64,000 nt of DNA from Actinomycetota bacterium (GTDB taxonomy: Bacteria > Actinomycetota > Actinomycetes > Nanopelagicales > Nanopelagicaceae), in assembly GCA_009699575.1 (NCBI GenBank), contig WLNY01000007.1:1-64000 (forward strand). The letters are read 5' to 3'. A program made the translations under genes and the position numbers. Shown here piece by piece: positions 49,762 to 58,816 of the stretch (position 1 is the first letter of the stretch; every line of letters begins with the position of its first letter). Under the pieces are notes generated by a model, which worked only from the letters and a program-made list of their open reading frames with translations, did no database searches and was not told where the DNA came from.

Positions 49762-50960
49762 TGAGTGATCTTGCTTCACTAGACGTAGTTGGAAAGCGAA
49801 TCTTTCTTCGATGTGACTTAAATGTCCCATTAAAAGATGGAGCGATCACAGATGATGGTCGCATTCGTGCTTCGCTTCCAACTATTTCTTCTCTTCTCGA
49901 GCGTGGCGCTTCGTTAGTAATTGGAGCACATCTTGGTCGACCAAAAGGTGAAGTAAAGCCTGAACTCTCTCTTGCCCCTGTGGCTAAGAGACTCAGTGAA
50001 CTTCTATCTAAGCCGGTCAAGTTCCTTCCTGGCACCGATGGAAATGTGACCGGAGAGAATGTCGCACAAGCAAGCGCTGATCTTAAGCCAGGTGAAGTCT
50101 TGCTTCTTGAAAATCTACGTTTCAGCCCAGATGAAACAAGCAAAGACGAATCTGCGCGTCAGGCTTTTGCACAAGAACTCGCTTCATACGTTGACCTCTA
50201 TGTGGGAGATGGTTTTGGCGCGGTCCACCGTGCGCATGCTTCAGTAGTTGATTTGCCCGCGCTGCTGCCTCATGCTGCAGGATTCCTTGTTTCGGCTGAA
50301 GTAGAAGTTTTGAAAAAACTAACTCACAACCCAGAGCGCCCATACGGAGTCGTACTTGGTGGAGCAAAAGTTTCTGACAAGATCGGCGTAATCTCTAACT
50401 TACTTGGGAAAGTCGATGTAATGGCTATTGGCGGTGGAATGGTCTTTACATTCTTGGCAGCGCAAGGAAATGAAATCGGAAAATCTTTGGTTGAAGTTGA
50501 TCTCATTGAAAAAGTCAAAGAGCTCATTTCCCAAGCTAGAGAGCAGGGCGTTCAACTCATTTTGCCCACAGATATTCTCGTAGCAAAAGAATTTAGCGCT
50601 GATGCCGCGCCAACACTCGTGGCATCTAACGAGATTCCGGCAGATCAAATCGGGCTCGATATCGGTCCAGATTCTGCAGCAGCGTTTGCCTCTGCAATTA
50701 AGGGCTGTAAAACTGTTTTTTGGAATGGCCCTATGGGAGTCTTTGAATTCCCGGCTTTTGCTAACGGAACAAAGGTAGTCGCTGAAAGTCTGACGCACGT
50801 ATCAGGAATTAGCGTGGTAGGTGGGGGAGACTCAGCAGCTGCAGTAAGAGCTCTAGGATTTAAAGATTCACAATTTGGATACATCTCTACTGGTGGAGGT
50901 GCTTCCCTTGAATATCTTGAAGGAAAAGAACTTCCGGGCTTACACGCTCTTGATCTTTAA
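49761..50960 (+). CDS. pgk: Phosphoglycerate kinase
   Basis: Substrate-level phosphorylation, 1,3-bisphosphoglycerate plus ADP to 3-phosphoglycerate plus ATP. 399 residues from ATG 49761, the usual N-terminal region being KRIFLRCDLNVPLKDG. An in-frame upstream reading from 49704 lies inside gapA and is rejected. Other landmarks are GAHLGRPKG near 58, LLENLRFSPDE near 118, the hinge VLGGAKVSDKIGVI near 200 and nucleotide-binding VGGGDSAAAVRALG near 353. Confidence 0.96.
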
Positions 50961-50998
50961 TATTTTCTCCGTTAACACACTACTGAAAAGAGTCAGCA

Positions 50999-51772
50999 AT
51001 GCGTAAGCCGCTCATGGCAGGTAACTGGAAAATGAACCTCAATCATCTAGAAGCGATTGCAGTGGCTCAAAAATTGATTTACAGTCTTGATGATAAAGAC
51101 TATGACGCAGTAGATGTCGCGATAATTCCTCCCTTTACAGATATTCGCTCAATTCAGACTCTTGTAGATGGAGATCGCCTCCGACTTGTCTACGGAGCTC
51201 AAGACCTATCACCCGAGGCAAGTGGCGCTTTCACTGGCGATATATCAGCATCAATGCTTGCTAAACTTGGATGCACATATGTTCTAGTGGGCCATAGTGA
51301 ACGTCGCGCTATTCACCATGAAGATGATGCACTTGTCAATCGTAAGATTAAAGCTGCACTCGCACATGAACTCACACCAATTTTTTGTGTAGGTGAAGAA
51401 CTTTCAGTTCGCGAGTCAGGTGCTCATGTAAGCCATGTTGTCCGCCAAGTGCGCGCAGGGCTGGAGGGGCTCACTAAGCCAGAGTTAAAAAAGATTGTCA
51501 TTGCATACGAACCAGTCTGGGCTATTGGCACTGGGAAAACAGCAACTCCTGAAGATGCGCAAGAAGTATGCGCATCGATTCGTGAAGAGATCGAATCAAT
51601 TGGCTCTGCCGAGATTGCCTCTAATATGAGAATTCTCTACGGGGGTTCAGTGAAGTCCGCCAACGTAGGAGAAATAATGGCAAAGGAAGATGTCGATGGC
51701 GCCCTTATCGGGGGAGCTAGCCTTGATCCCGAGGAATTGGCCAAGATCGTGAAGTTTTACGCGGCCGAGTAA
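50999..51772 (+). CDS. tpiA: Triosephosphate isomerase
   Basis: Interconverts dihydroxyacetone phosphate and glyceraldehyde 3-phosphate. 257 residues. Substrate lysine in AGNWKMNL (K12 region), catalytic His in VLVGHSERR near 100, catalytic Glu in [19 protein letters not shown] near 170, and the phosphate loop [11 protein letters not shown] near 215. 38 bases after pgk with no terminator between, so probably co-transcribed. Confidence 0.97.
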   Translation: MRKPLMAGNWKMNLNHLEAIAVAQKLIYSLDDKDYDAVDVAIIPPFTDIRSIQTLVDGDRLRLVYGAQDLSPEASGAFTGDISASMLAKLGCTYVLVGHSERRAIHHEDDALVNRKIKAALAHELTPIFCVGEELSVRESGAHVSHVVRQVRAGLEGLTKPELKKIVIAYEPVWAIGTGKTATPEDAQEVCASIREEIESIGSAEIASNMRILYGGSVKSANVGEIMAKEDVDGALIGGASLDPEELAKIVKFYAAE

Positions 51773-51843
51773 TTGCTCGATTTGCTCTTCGAGCAGGTAT
51801 CCTTACCCACCTACGCACAAGCCTTGAACTGGAGTCATCTACT

Positions 51844-52071
51844 GTGAAATTAGCTCTCTCGATCCTTCTCGTGATCACCAGCATTGTGATGATCCTGCTT
51901 GTTCTTCTTCACAAGGGCAAAGGTGCCGGTCTCTCTGACCTCTTCGGTGGAGGCATCTCCTCAAACTACGGTGGTTCAAATGTCGTCGAGCGAAATCTCG
52001 ATCGCATCACAATTGTCGTAGGTGGACTCTGGTTTACAGGTGTTGTTGCCCTGAGCCTTGTACTTAAGTAA
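51844..52071 (+). CDS. secG: Protein-export membrane protein SecG
   Basis: Small accessory subunit of the SecYEG translocon. 75 residues with two hydrophobic helices (about 3-22 and 54-73) joined by the typical Gly-rich loop KGKGAGLSDLFGGG. GTG start at 51844. Upstream, TGCTCG (51774-51779) and CGAGCA (51790-51795) form an inverted repeat, and TATCCT (51798-51803) could be a -10. The location after tpiA is standard. Confidence 0.92.
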   Translation: MKLALSILLVITSIVMILLVLLHKGKGAGLSDLFGGGISSNYGGSNVVERNLDRITIVVGGLWFTGVVALSLVLK

Positions 52072-52116
52072 AACCTCTCACTTTTATTCACGCACGGATT
52101 TATAAAGGAGTTCTAC

Positions 52117-52455
52117 ATGGCAAGTGCAATTCGCGGAAGCCGAGTCGGCGCAGGCCCAATGGGCGAAGCCGAGCGTGGCGATTCAATCGCTCGTTCACAA
52201 GTTTCATACTGGTGCTCTAATGGCCATGAAGTGCGTCCTTCATTTGCTGAAGAAGAGAGCGTTGTCATTCCAGCTGAATGGGATTGTCCAAAATGCGGAT
52301 ATCCGGCTGGTCGCGATAAGAACAACCCACCTAGCCCAATTAAAAATGAGCCTTACAAGACTCACTTGGCATATGTGAAAGAGCGTCGCTCAGATGCCGA
52401 AGGCGAGAAAATTCTTGAAGAAGCTCTACGTAAACTTCGCGGAGATGACGAGTAA
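52117..52455 (+). CDS. rbpA: RNA polymerase-binding protein RbpA
   Basis: Actinobacteria-specific transcription activator that binds the primary sigma factor and stabilises open complexes. 112 residues. Basic N-terminal tail (AIRGSRVG), zinc-type core domain (YWCSNGHEVRP and WDCPKCGYPAG), basic linker and C-terminal sigma-interaction domain (KTHLAYVKERRSDAEGEKILEEAL). The AAAGGAG ribosome site six bases ahead of the ATG is one of the best in the window. Its stop codon directly abuts the stop of the convergent pgi. A firm marker for the phylum. Confidence 0.96.
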   Translation: MASAIRGSRVGAGPMGEAERGDSIARSQVSYWCSNGHEVRPSFAEEESVVIPAEWDCPKCGYPAGRDKNNPPSPIKNEPYKTHLAYVKERRSDAEGEKILEEALRKLRGDDE

Positions 52456-53991
52456 CTAAATTTGCTTGAGTAGTTCAAGTAATTCTGAAATTCCCTCTGT
52501 GCGATCACGAAGATGAATGCGCAGCACAGGTAATCCACGAGTGAGCAAAGCGTTCCCATCACCAAGGGCCTGAGCGGTAATGAGTGTATTAAAGGTAAAA
52601 GATTGTTCTGGAATTTCAATATCTTTATCTATAGCTCCAGTAACTTGTAGAAAAATTCCGTTCGGTTGTCCGCCTTTATGAAACTGTCCGGTTGAATGCA
52701 GGAAACGTGGACCCCAACCAAAAGTTACGGGACGGTGTACCCGTTGCGCCAAAATCTCACGTGATGCTGCAATTGCACTGTCATTGAGGCGATCGAGATA
52801 CGCCATAATCCCGATGTAGCCATTATTTTTTAAACCACTCATAAATTCTCGAATAATTTCAATCGGCGTTCCTGTGCCCCCAAAGAATTCAAGTGCTGAT
52901 GAAGTCAGCGATGGGACTTCCTTGGGAATCGACCCACCCCATTGGGTAAGAAGTGCACCTGTTTGCTCTTTGGCTTCTTGAACATTTGGTTGATTAAACG
53001 GATCTATTGCCAGGCCAGCACCAACAAGGGCTGTGACCCATTCCCAGTAAATAAACTGCGAACCAAGATCCCCACTTACAACTAGATCGCTTTCGCCCGC
53101 AAATGAGATGGCAAGTGCTTCTCCGTCGACAAAGCTATTTGGTCCTTCTATGACAACGGGAAGGCGGCCTACCGATTCTTTACCTGTGGATTCAGCAACT
53201 AACTGCTCGATCCAATCGGAGAGGCCGGGCATTGCCGCACCAGCATCGGTGAATGAAAGATATTGTTTTGATTCTGTAATTATTTCGTAAGCGCAATCCA
53301 GCACCAACGATGGCTGTCTAAGAATTTGCTCCTTCGTTTCACTCGCGCTATCAATAAGAATGGAGGTATCAATACCGATGAGTGCAGCTGGTGTTAATCC
53401 AAATGCACCAAGAACGCTAAATCGACCTCCGACATGGGGATCAGCGTTTACAACTGTGTACTTATCTGCGCGAACTTTCTTATCAAGGGGGGAGTCAGGA
53501 TCGGTAACAATAACCATGTGATCTTGAGGTGCTAATCCGGCTGATGAAAACTGAGATTCGAAGAGTGTTTTAAATGAGGCAGTCTCAATAGTTGAACCAG
53601 ATTTCGAACTAATTATTACAAGAGTCTCGTTTAAGTTTCCGCTAAGAGCGTTCGAAATATATTGTGGATCTGTTGAGTCCAAGACAAATAATTCGCGTCC
53701 AAAAGTTTGGGCAATCACTTGCGGCCCAAGTGAAGAACCACCCATTCCGCATAAAATCACTTGTGAGAGATTGCGAAACTTTGCGCTGAGGGCATCTAGC
53801 ACGGGTAGTAAATCTCGAGAGGTCTCAGGGAAATCTACCCAATTCAACCGAATGGCTGCTTCCTGGGCTGCTTGCGCCCCCCAGGTTGCGGCATTTTTCT
53901 CAACCAAGCCTTGATGCGCGCGGGTCAGAAGTGCATAGAGTTCGCTGTTGCGATCGATATCTTTTAGACGTTTACCCGAAAGAGTAATCAT
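52456..53991 (-). CDS. pgi: Glucose-6-phosphate isomerase
   Basis: Interconverts glucose 6-phosphate and fructose 6-phosphate. 511 residues with the sugar isomerase (SIS) folds: CGMGGSSLGPQVIAQ near 82, VIISSKSGSTIETASF near 125 and ADPHVGGRFSVLGAFGLTPAAL near 180. This is the form related to the isomerase half of actinobacterial transaldolase-isomerase fusions. Here it is a separate gene coupled to tal by an ATGA overlap. Last gene of the minus-strand ctaA-tkt-tal-pgi run. Confidence 0.9.
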   Translation of the reverse strand: MITLSGKRLKDIDRNSELYALLTRAHQGLVEKNAATWGAQAAQEAAIRLNWVDFPETSRDLLPVLDALSAKFRNLSQVILCGMGGSSLGPQVIAQTFGRELFVLDSTDPQYISNALSGNLNETLVIISSKSGSTIETASFKTLFESQFSSAGLAPQDHMVIVTDPDSPLDKKVRADKYTVVNADPHVGGRFSVLGAFGLTPAALIGIDTSILIDSASETKEQILRQPSLVLDCAYEIITESKQYLSFTDAGAAMPGLSDWIEQLVAESTGKESVGRLPVVIEGPNSFVDGEALAISFAGESDLVVSGDLGSQFIYWEWVTALVGAGLAIDPFNQPNVQEAKEQTGALLTQWGGSIPKEVPSLTSSALEFFGGTGTPIEIIREFMSGLKNNGYIGIMAYLDRLNDSAIAASREILAQRVHRPVTFGWGPRFLHSTGQFHKGGQPNGIFLQVTGAIDKDIEIPEQSFTFNTLITAQALGDGNALLTRGLPVLRIHLRDRTEGISELLELLKQI

Positions 53992-55085
53992 GTATTGAGG
54001 GCACCTGCGACGCTAGAGAGAAGTTCTTCCCATGCTTGTGCAAATTTCTTCACGCCATCAATTTCGAGAGCGTTTGTAATAGCGGGCAGAGAAATTCCCA
54101 GTGAATCGAGAGATGCAATCACTTCACGAGAAGTCGAATAAGTTTCTGAAATTGTATTTCCTCGGAAAACACCGTGGTCAATGACAGCATCCAGAGTTGA
54201 TTGAGGCATCGTATTAACTGTGTGTGGGGCGATGAGTTCAATTACATAGCGGGTATCCTCGTAGGCAGGATCCTTCACACCAGTAGATGCCCACAACGGT
54301 CTTTGCATATTCGCTCCGCTTTGGCTAATCGCCTTCCATCGTGTCGAGTTCATTTTCTTCTCAAAGACTTCATATGCAAGGGCTGCATTGGCTATGGCAG
54401 TTTTACCCAAAAGTTCTCTCGATTTGTCAGTATCAATTTTCTTGAGTTCCTGATCAACAGCAGAATCTATTCGACTGATGAAAAATGAAGCTACTGAATG
54501 TATCTCGGAAGTACTCTCTCCCTGAGCGATTCTCGCTTCGAGTCCTTGCATGAAGGCATCAATAACTTGCTCATAACGGCTGAGAGAGAAAATCAAAGTT
54601 ACATTGACACTTATTCCCTCTGAAATCAAAGCTGTGATTGCTGGCAAACCTTCGATTGTCGCCGGAACTTTGATCATCACATTCGGTCGGTTGATTAAGG
54701 CGTATAGCGTGCGACCTTGTTCTATGGTTTCTTTCGTGTTGTGAGCTAGGCGAGGATCGACTTCAATACTGACTCGACCGTCCACGCCCTTAGACGTGGT
54801 GTAGATATCAGAGAAGAGGTCACATGCATTTCGAACATCATCCGTAGTCAGTTTCCTAACCACCTCATCAACAGTTGAGCCTTTCATAGCTGCAATGTCA
54901 GCGGCATATTCCTGAGCTCCCGAGATAGCAGAACTAAAAATGCTCGGATTAGTCGTTACTCCAACAACCCCGGATTGCGATATTCGGGCAGGCAACGAGT
55001 GTGCATCGGTACCCGTAATTTTTGCCCGTGAGAGATCATCGAGCCAGATACTTGTTCCAGCATTTCTTATGTCATCAATAATCAT
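53988..55085 (-). CDS. tal: Transaldolase
   Basis: Transfers dihydroxyacetone units in the non-oxidative pentose phosphate pathway. 365 residues, the longer actinobacterial type. TSIWLDDLSRAKITG near 10, GVTTNPSIFSSAI near 41, the VSIEVDPRLAHNT strand near 105 and the Schiff-base lysine in NVMIKVPATIEGLPAI near 138. Its start overlaps the tkt stop and its stop overlaps the pgi start, four bases each. Confidence 0.95.
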   Translation of the reverse strand: MIIDDIRNAGTSIWLDDLSRAKITGTDAHSLPARISQSGVVGVTTNPSIFSSAISGAQEYAADIAAMKGSTVDEVVRKLTTDDVRNACDLFSDIYTTSKGVDGRVSIEVDPRLAHNTKETIEQGRTLYALINRPNVMIKVPATIEGLPAITALISEGISVNVTLIFSLSRYEQVIDAFMQGLEARIAQGESTSEIHSVASFFISRIDSAVDQELKKIDTDKSRELLGKTAIANAALAYEVFEKKMNSTRWKAISQSGANMQRPLWASTGVKDPAYEDTRYVIELIAPHTVNTMPQSTLDAVIDHGVFRGNTISETYSTSREVIASLDSLGISLPAITNALEIDGVKKFAQAWEELLSSVAGALNT

Positions 55086-57142
55086 GAAAGCGCCTTCTTT
55101 GCTGCGGCAATTACCGCATCGGTTGTGAAGCCAAACTCCTTGAAGAGAATATTGGCAGAAGCAGATGCACCGTAATGCTCTATTGAAATTGCTACCCCTT
55201 TATCACCAATAATGTCGCGCCATCCTTGGGCAATACCTGCTTCGATACTCACGCGAGCGCGCACAGATGGTGGCAACACTAAATCACGATACTGCGCGTC
55301 TTGTTCGTTAAACCATTCAATACAAGGAGCACTCACAACTCGAGTGGATATTGATTGTGTTTCAAGAAGATCTGCACTTTCGATGGCGAGGGCTACTTCT
55401 GAGCCCGTTGCGATCAGAATAACTGAAGGTACTGCAGTGCTAGATTCCTTGAGAATGTATGCACCCTTATCAACTTGATCAGCGCTGCCGTGTATTGATC
55501 GATCATAAACAGGGAGGTTTTGCCTAGAGAGAAGTATTCCGACTGGGCTATTGCGTTTAATAATTGATCTCCATGCATGGGCAACTTCGTTGGCATCTGC
55601 TGGTCGAATCACTGCTAAGCCAGGAATGGAACGCAGCGCGGCAAAATGTTCAATGGGCTGATGAGTTGGACCATCTTCACCCAATCCGATTGAGTCATGG
55701 CTCCAAACGAACGTTGAAGGTAACTTCATCAGAGCTGCAAGGCGTACGGCTGGTCTCATGTAATCGCTAAACACAAGGAAAGTACCGCCAAAACTTCTGG
55801 AGAGTCCATGAAGAGAAATCCCATTAAGAATCGAACCCATTGCGTGTTCACGGATTCCAAAGTGAATAATCCGACCGTATGGATCAGCATCTTTCATCTG
55901 CGATGAAGTTGGCAGAAATGACATTCCACCTTCAATGGTTGTGTTATTGCTTTCGGCTAGATCAGCAGAGCCACCCCAAAATTCTGGAAGCGTTTTTGCA
56001 AGTGCATTAATTACATGACCAGAAGCCGCGCGAGTGGAAACATCCTTTCCGGCGGGAAATTCGGGAATAGATGCATCCCATTGATCTGGCAATTCACGAT
56101 TTCGTAGCCGAGTGAGAAGCTGAGCTTTCTCGGGATGGGTTTGTGTCCATTGATCGAATCGAAGATTCCAGGACGCATGCGATTGCGCTCCACGAGCCTT
56201 TACAAGACGTGCGTGGTCTAAAACCTCTGAGGGCATGGCAAATGTTTCTTCGGGATTGAGACCGAGAACTACTTTGGTCGCAGCAATTTCGCTCTCACCA
56301 AGTGCGGAACCGTGTGATTTAGAAGTGCCTTGGGCCTTTGGAGCTGGCCACGCTATGACAGAGTGCATTCGAATGAGAGTTGGCCGTGACGTCTCTTTTT
56401 TCGCGGACACCATTGCGGCATCAAGGGCTACTAGTTCAATATTTCCATCTGTGGCTGCTGCTACATCAATAACATTCCAGCCATATGCTCGATATCGAGC
56501 TGAAACATCTTCGGTAAAAGATACGTGAGTATCTCCTTCAATTGAAATTCGATTATCATCATAAATAACTTTTAGATTTCCAAGTTCTTGAGTGCCTGCC
56601 AGCGATGACGCTTCTCCGCTTACTCCTTCTTGCAAATCGCCGTCAGAGCAAATAACCCAAATATTGTGATCAAAGAGTGACGCGTCCTTAGGTGAATCTG
56701 GATCGAGTAATCCACGTTCGTAGCGCGCAGCCATAGCCATACCAACAGCTGTCGCGACCCCTTGACCCAATGGGCCAGTTGTCATTTCAACACCAGCTGT
56801 ATGACCGTATTCCGGATGTCCTGGAGTCAATGAATCCCAGGTGCGAAATTTCTTTAAGTCATCTAGTTCGAGACCATAGCCACTGAGAAATAATTGGGTA
56901 TAAAGAGTCAAGGAAGAGTGCCCGCACGAAAGAATAAAACGATCACGGCCTAGCCAATGTGGATCAGCAGGGTCATGCACTAAGTGGCGTTGAAAGAGAG
57001 CGTAAGCAACAGGAGCCAATGTCATAGCTGTTCCGGGGTGACCATTGCCAACTTTTTGTACGGCATCCGCAGCGAGTGCTCGAGCATGAGCAACTACGCG
57101 GTCATCGAGTTGCGTCCATCCGGCAAGTGTTGATGTCATCAT
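55082..57142 (-). CDS. tkt: Transketolase
   Basis: Thiamine-diphosphate enzyme moving two-carbon units in the pentose phosphate pathway. 686 residues from ATG 57142 (the next codon is also ATG); further upstream readings have an unlikely N-terminus. Substrate His in GHPGTAM near 35, the ThDP/metal motif ICSDGDLQEGVSGEA near 165, the catalytic-Glu region HFGIREHAMGSILNG near 420 and the GLGEDGPTHQPIEH loop near 480. Weak ribosome site (AGAG). 22 bases after ctaA on the same strand. Confidence 0.96.
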   Translation of the reverse strand: MMTSTLAGWTQLDDRVVAHARALAADAVQKVGNGHPGTAMTLAPVAYALFQRHLVHDPADPHWLGRDRFILSCGHSSLTLYTQLFLSGYGLELDDLKKFRTWDSLTPGHPEYGHTAGVEMTTGPLGQGVATAVGMAMAARYERGLLDPDSPKDASLFDHNIWVICSDGDLQEGVSGEASSLAGTQELGNLKVIYDDNRISIEGDTHVSFTEDVSARYRAYGWNVIDVAAATDGNIELVALDAAMVSAKKETSRPTLIRMHSVIAWPAPKAQGTSKSHGSALGESEIAATKVVLGLNPEETFAMPSEVLDHARLVKARGAQSHASWNLRFDQWTQTHPEKAQLLTRLRNRELPDQWDASIPEFPAGKDVSTRAASGHVINALAKTLPEFWGGSADLAESNNTTIEGGMSFLPTSSQMKDADPYGRIIHFGIREHAMGSILNGISLHGLSRSFGGTFLVFSDYMRPAVRLAALMKLPSTFVWSHDSIGLGEDGPTHQPIEHFAALRSIPGLAVIRPADANEVAHAWRSIIKRNSPVGILLSRQNLPVYDRSIHGSADQVDKGAYILKESSTAVPSVILIATGSEVALAIESADLLETQSISTRVVSAPCIEWFNEQDAQYRDLVLPPSVRARVSIEAGIAQGWRDIIGDKGVAISIEHYGASASANILFKEFGFTTDAVIAAAKKALS

Positions 57143-57164
57143 TTTCTCTATTCTTCTCGCGGTT

Positions 57165-58046
57165 TTATCTAGGATTAGTAGTGAATGAAAGCCAGACTCG
57201 CCACGTTGCGATCCAGACCAGAGTTGAACCAAGTAGATGAAGCGCAACTAGCACCTCTGGAACATTTAGGAAATATTGTGTGTACCCGATGAGGCCCTGA
57301 AGTAATGCAAAAGTTATAAAAATTCGTAATCGTTTTTTTGAATAGACATTTGTTTCTGAATGCACATACAGAGCTAATGTGATTCCAAAGAGTGCAATCA
57401 CTAAATCTGCATGCAGCCACGCAACGTTGTCAAAAAGAAAAGGAAAGCGACGAGCTTGCACATCGCCGGCATGAGGCCCACTTCCAGTTACTATTGTCCC
57501 AATCACAAGTACGGCTACCGCTACAAATAAATGTGCTCGACTTAGTACTAGCGACGTTTTATCCGTTGGGGTTACACGCAGAGTTGGAACTTTTGACCGT
57601 TGATGTAATGACGAAGCGGCTGCTATGAGAATTGTTGAAAGTAAATAATGTCCAGCAACAGGAATTGGATTGAGGTGGGTAAGAACAGTTATTCCACCAA
57701 GAATTCCTTGTCCCAGAATTCCTGCAATTTGGCCCAGCGCCAAAAGTCGCAAGTCTTTTCGATGCGTGATTAAAACAAGAAGTAATGACTTTATGGCTAC
57801 GACAACAAGCACAAAAGTAAGGAGGCGGTTTCCAAACTCAATCCATGAATGCAGGGTTCCTTCAACTTGGTTCGCAGTCGGTGCAATGGATCCGTCGGTG
57901 CACTCGGGCCATGTGGGACAACCCAAGCCTGAGCCCGTGACTCGCACAATTCCGCCAGTGAGGACCAGGCCTGCTTGTAAAAAGAGGAGGAGACCGAGGA
58001 TTCGAGTGAGCCACGCATGGGCAAGTCTCGTAATCATCTCTCTCAT
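57165..58046 (-). CDS. ctaA: Heme A synthase (CtaA/Cox15)
   Basis: Oxidises heme O to heme A for aa3-type cytochrome oxidase. 293 residues, about eight membrane helices. LVLTGGIVRVTGSGLGCPTWPEC near 28 carries the conserved cysteine pair, EFGNRLLTF near 70 contains a heme-region residue, and HYLLSTILIAAASSLHQR near 132, HADLVIALFGITLALYVHS near 210 and VALHLLGSTLVW near 270 carry the remaining histidines. Start ATG 58046, with TAGGCT six bases ahead and no ribosome site. The usual neighbour ctaB is absent. Confidence 0.93.
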   Translation of the reverse strand: MREMITRLAHAWLTRILGLLLFLQAGLVLTGGIVRVTGSGLGCPTWPECTDGSIAPTANQVEGTLHSWIEFGNRLLTFVLVVVAIKSLLLVLITHRKDLRLLALGQIAGILGQGILGGITVLTHLNPIPVAGHYLLSTILIAAASSLHQRSKVPTLRVTPTDKTSLVLSRAHLFVAVAVLVIGTIVTGSGPHAGDVQARRFPFLFDNVAWLHADLVIALFGITLALYVHSETNVYSKKRLRIFITFALLQGLIGYTQYFLNVPEVLVALHLLGSTLVWIATWRVWLSFTTNPR

Positions 58047-58052
58047 GCGTAC

Positions 58053-58058
58053 AGCCTA
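58053..58058 (-). promoter_or_regulatory. Candidate -10 box for ctaA (leaderless arrangement)
   Basis: On the minus strand TAGGCT, then six bases (GTACGC), then the ctaA ATG. Same hexamer and spacing as the VIT transporter gene at 18554. Confidence 0.5.
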
Positions 58059-58117
58059 GAACCCACGAGCGGGCGCCGCGCGCAGGTGTCCAACTGGTAG
58101 TCCAGAGGTATTTACGA

Positions 58118-58132
58118 CACAATACTGTTGTG
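58118..58132 (+). promoter_or_regulatory. Candidate SufR operator over the sufR start
   Basis: CACAA-TACTG-TTGTG, a perfect inverted repeat with five-base arms and spacer, whose last three bases are the sufR GTG. It also covers possible -10 boxes (AATACT/TACTGT). Size and position fit autorepression of the suf operon by SufR, which is known to bind short inverted repeats in front of suf genes. Confidence 0.5.
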
Positions 58133-58816
58133 AAAAAGAGCGCCCAGACGACGATGCAGCCAGCGGAGGATATTCGCACCCGGGATGCTGTCGCGCGCTC
58201 AATTCTTGAAAATGGACCCTCTACCGCGGTAGTTCTAGCCCAGCGTCTAGGAATCACCCCTGCTGGAATTCGACGCCATCTCGATCTCCTCGTCTCTGAT
58301 GGAGTACTCGAAGCAAAAGAGCCCCATGTTGCCCTCGTGCGTGGCAGAGGCCGCCCATCAAAAGTTTTTATCATGACGGATTCAGGGCGCGAGAAATTTG
58401 AACATTCGTATGACGATTTAGCAGTTGCAGCGTTGAAATTTATGGCACAGAAATCTGGCAGTAACGCAGTGGTGGAGTTCGCTCAATCACGAGCAGATGA
58501 CATTTCTCGAAAAGCCACTTTAGTGATGTCAAAGCGTTCGCATAAAGTCGATGCACTTGCACATTTTCTTAGCGAACAAGGATACGCGGCGACGGTTTCA
58601 CCTCGCGGAAGTGGCGAAGAAATTTGTCAGCACCACTGTCCCATTGCGCACGTCGCGGCCGAATTTCCAGAACTTTGCGAGGCGGAGACGGAAGCGTTCT
58701 CAGCTTTGCTCGGAACTCACGTTCAACGTTTGGCCACAATTGCCCATGGCGATGGTGTCTGTACAACTTATATCCCAAAAACTACAACAGCAATACAAAC
58801 GAAAGGTCGCACATGA
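58130..58816 (+). CDS. sufR: SufR-type iron-sulfur-cluster transcriptional repressor
   Basis: 228 residues. N-terminal winged helix-turn-helix ([37 protein letters not shown], about 18-55, wing at [10 protein letters not shown]). The C-terminal domain has cysteines C166, C170 and C183 with nearby histidines, likely ligands of the sensing Fe-S cluster. In cyanobacteria and mycobacteria SufR represses suf genes when clusters are plentiful. GTG start at 58130; ATG 58154 is an alternative if the transcript starts inside the first codons. ATGA overlap with sufB places it first in the operon it should control. Confidence 0.93.
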   Translation: MKKSAQTTMQPAEDIRTRDAVARSILENGPSTAVVLAQRLGITPAGIRRHLDLLVSDGVLEAKEPHVALVRGRGRPSKVFIMTDSGREKFEHSYDDLAVAALKFMAQKSGSNAVVEFAQSRADDISRKATLVMSKRSHKVDALAHFLSEQGYAATVSPRGSGEEICQHHCPIAHVAAEFPELCEAETEAFSALLGTHVQRLATIAHGDGVCTTYIPKTTTAIQTKGRT

